From: Luteibacter sp.
Lineage (GTDB): Bacteria; Pseudomonadota; Gammaproteobacteria; Xanthomonadales; Rhodanobacteraceae
Length of the DNA stretch: 64,000 bases
NCBI RefSeq assembly: GCF_009912395.1
Contig: NZ_WNDO01000001.1
Location: 248,001-312,000 of the forward strand
Direction of reading: 5' to 3'
Shown here in pieces: positions 63,639-64,000 of the stretch. Every line of letters starts with the position of its first letter. Position 1 is the first letter of the stretch. Made by a program: the position numbers and the translations under genes. A model generated the notes under the pieces. That model saw nothing but the letters and a program-made list of their open reading frames with translations, had not been told where the DNA came from and searched no databases.

Positions 63639-64000
63639 TTACTTCGAGTAAAGCTCGACAATCAGGGCTTCGTTGATATCGGCCGGCAGATCGCCACGAT
63701 CCGGAACGGCCTTGAACGTGCCCGCGAACTTCTTGCTGTCGACCTCGACCCACGACGGACGCAGATCCATCGTGTCGTAGATCGTCGCCGCTTCCTGCAC
63801 GCGCAGCTGGCTGCGGGCCTTTTCGGTCAGCGAAACTTCGTCGCCCGGACGGACGTGGTACGAAGGAACGTTGACCTTCTTGCCGTTGACCGTCACGGCC
63901 TTGTGGGCCACGAGCTGACGAGCCTGGGCGCGGGTGACCGCAAAGCCCATGCGATAGACGACGTTGTCGAGACGGCTTTCCAGGAGGCGAAGCAGGTTTT
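63639..64000 (-). CDS. rpsD: 30S ribosomal protein S4, 5' end outside the window
   Basis: The C-terminal 120 or so residues of S4 are present. The frame runs off the right edge with [29 protein letters not shown], the S4 RNA-binding domain, and ends IVELYSK. The missing part is the N-terminal zinc or basic domain. S4 nucleates 30S assembly and in E. coli represses the alpha operon translationally. It lies 16 bases upstream of the rpoA start. Confidence 0.97.
   Translation of the reverse strand, partial: NLLRLLESRLDNVVYRMGFAVTRAQARQLVAHKAVTVNGKKVNVPSYHVRPGDEVSLTEKARSQLRVQEAATIYDTMDLRPSWVEVDSKKFAGTFKAVPDRGDLPADINEALIVELYSK

Overview
The window looks like a chromosome segment of a high-GC gammaproteobacterium of the order Xanthomonadales, most likely Rhodanobacteraceae (Luteibacter/Dyella type). 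This is inferred from the housekeeping proteins, the gene order and the many short REP palindromes beginning TAGGAGCGCGCTTGCGCG. It was not tested by a database search. No tRNA, rRNA, IS element, prophage, CRISPR array or integron was recognised.

Layout. 1-8.4 kb: the 3' end of a transglutaminase-like gene, a DUF423 membrane protein, a copper-delivery pair (SCO1/SenC lipoprotein and PCu(A)C chaperone), a yihY-tlpA-acylphosphatase operon, wrbA-DUF2069, an AidB-like acyl-CoA dehydrogenase and a one-domain asparaginase-like protein. 8.4-13.9 kb: two secreted proteases (S8 subtilase and M4 thermolysin type) around an aldo/keto reductase, then a DUF4279 gene overlapping sufT tail to tail. 14.5-19 kb: a membrane protein, a sigma factor with its translationally coupled membrane partner and a DUF3106 protein, nitroreductase, 5'-3' exonuclease and a Nudix hydrolase. 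19-22.6 kb: dnaE. 22.5-26.1 kb: a minus-strand array of five diverged paralogous secreted proteins of unknown function. 26.4-34.1 kb: accA, a NYN-domain protein, tilS, a secreted cupin, xseB-ispA, a DUF4870 protein, pmbA, DUF1653 and darP. 34.1-35 kb: a repeat-rich intergenic island. 35-42.2 kb: one 2,389-residue secreted enzyme joining a GH2-like module, five Ig-like and three F5/8-type modules and a C-terminal GH64 beta-1,3-glucanase. 42.5-55.4 kb: minus-strand tldD, higBA, yhdP, rng, maf, rlmH, rsfS, amiC, tsaE and nnr, with queG divergent. 56.5-61.7 kb: an AraC regulator with a divergent methyltransferase, a CoA-transferase, class II DAHP synthase and dsbB. 62-64 kb: the rpsD-rpoA-rplQ ribosomal operon, with rpsD cut by the window end.

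How the genes work together. Most are core functions: replication, fatty-acid and aromatic biosynthesis, tRNA and ribosome modification, cell-wall splitting, outer-membrane lipid traffic. The accessory layer is extracellular: two proteases, a very large polysaccharidase, and five lectin-like secreted paralogs. A palindrome matching the CRP/Clp core GTGA-N6-TCAC lies upstream of the polysaccharidase gene, which fits Clp control of extracellular enzymes in Xanthomonadales.

Best candidates for something undescribed: the five-gene secreted paralog array (22547-26143); the GH2-GH64 protein, whose expected GH2 acid/base glutamate is a glycine while its GH64 Glu/Asp pair is intact; and the pair of 143-bp hairpin-bounded repeats at 34.4-34.8 kb.
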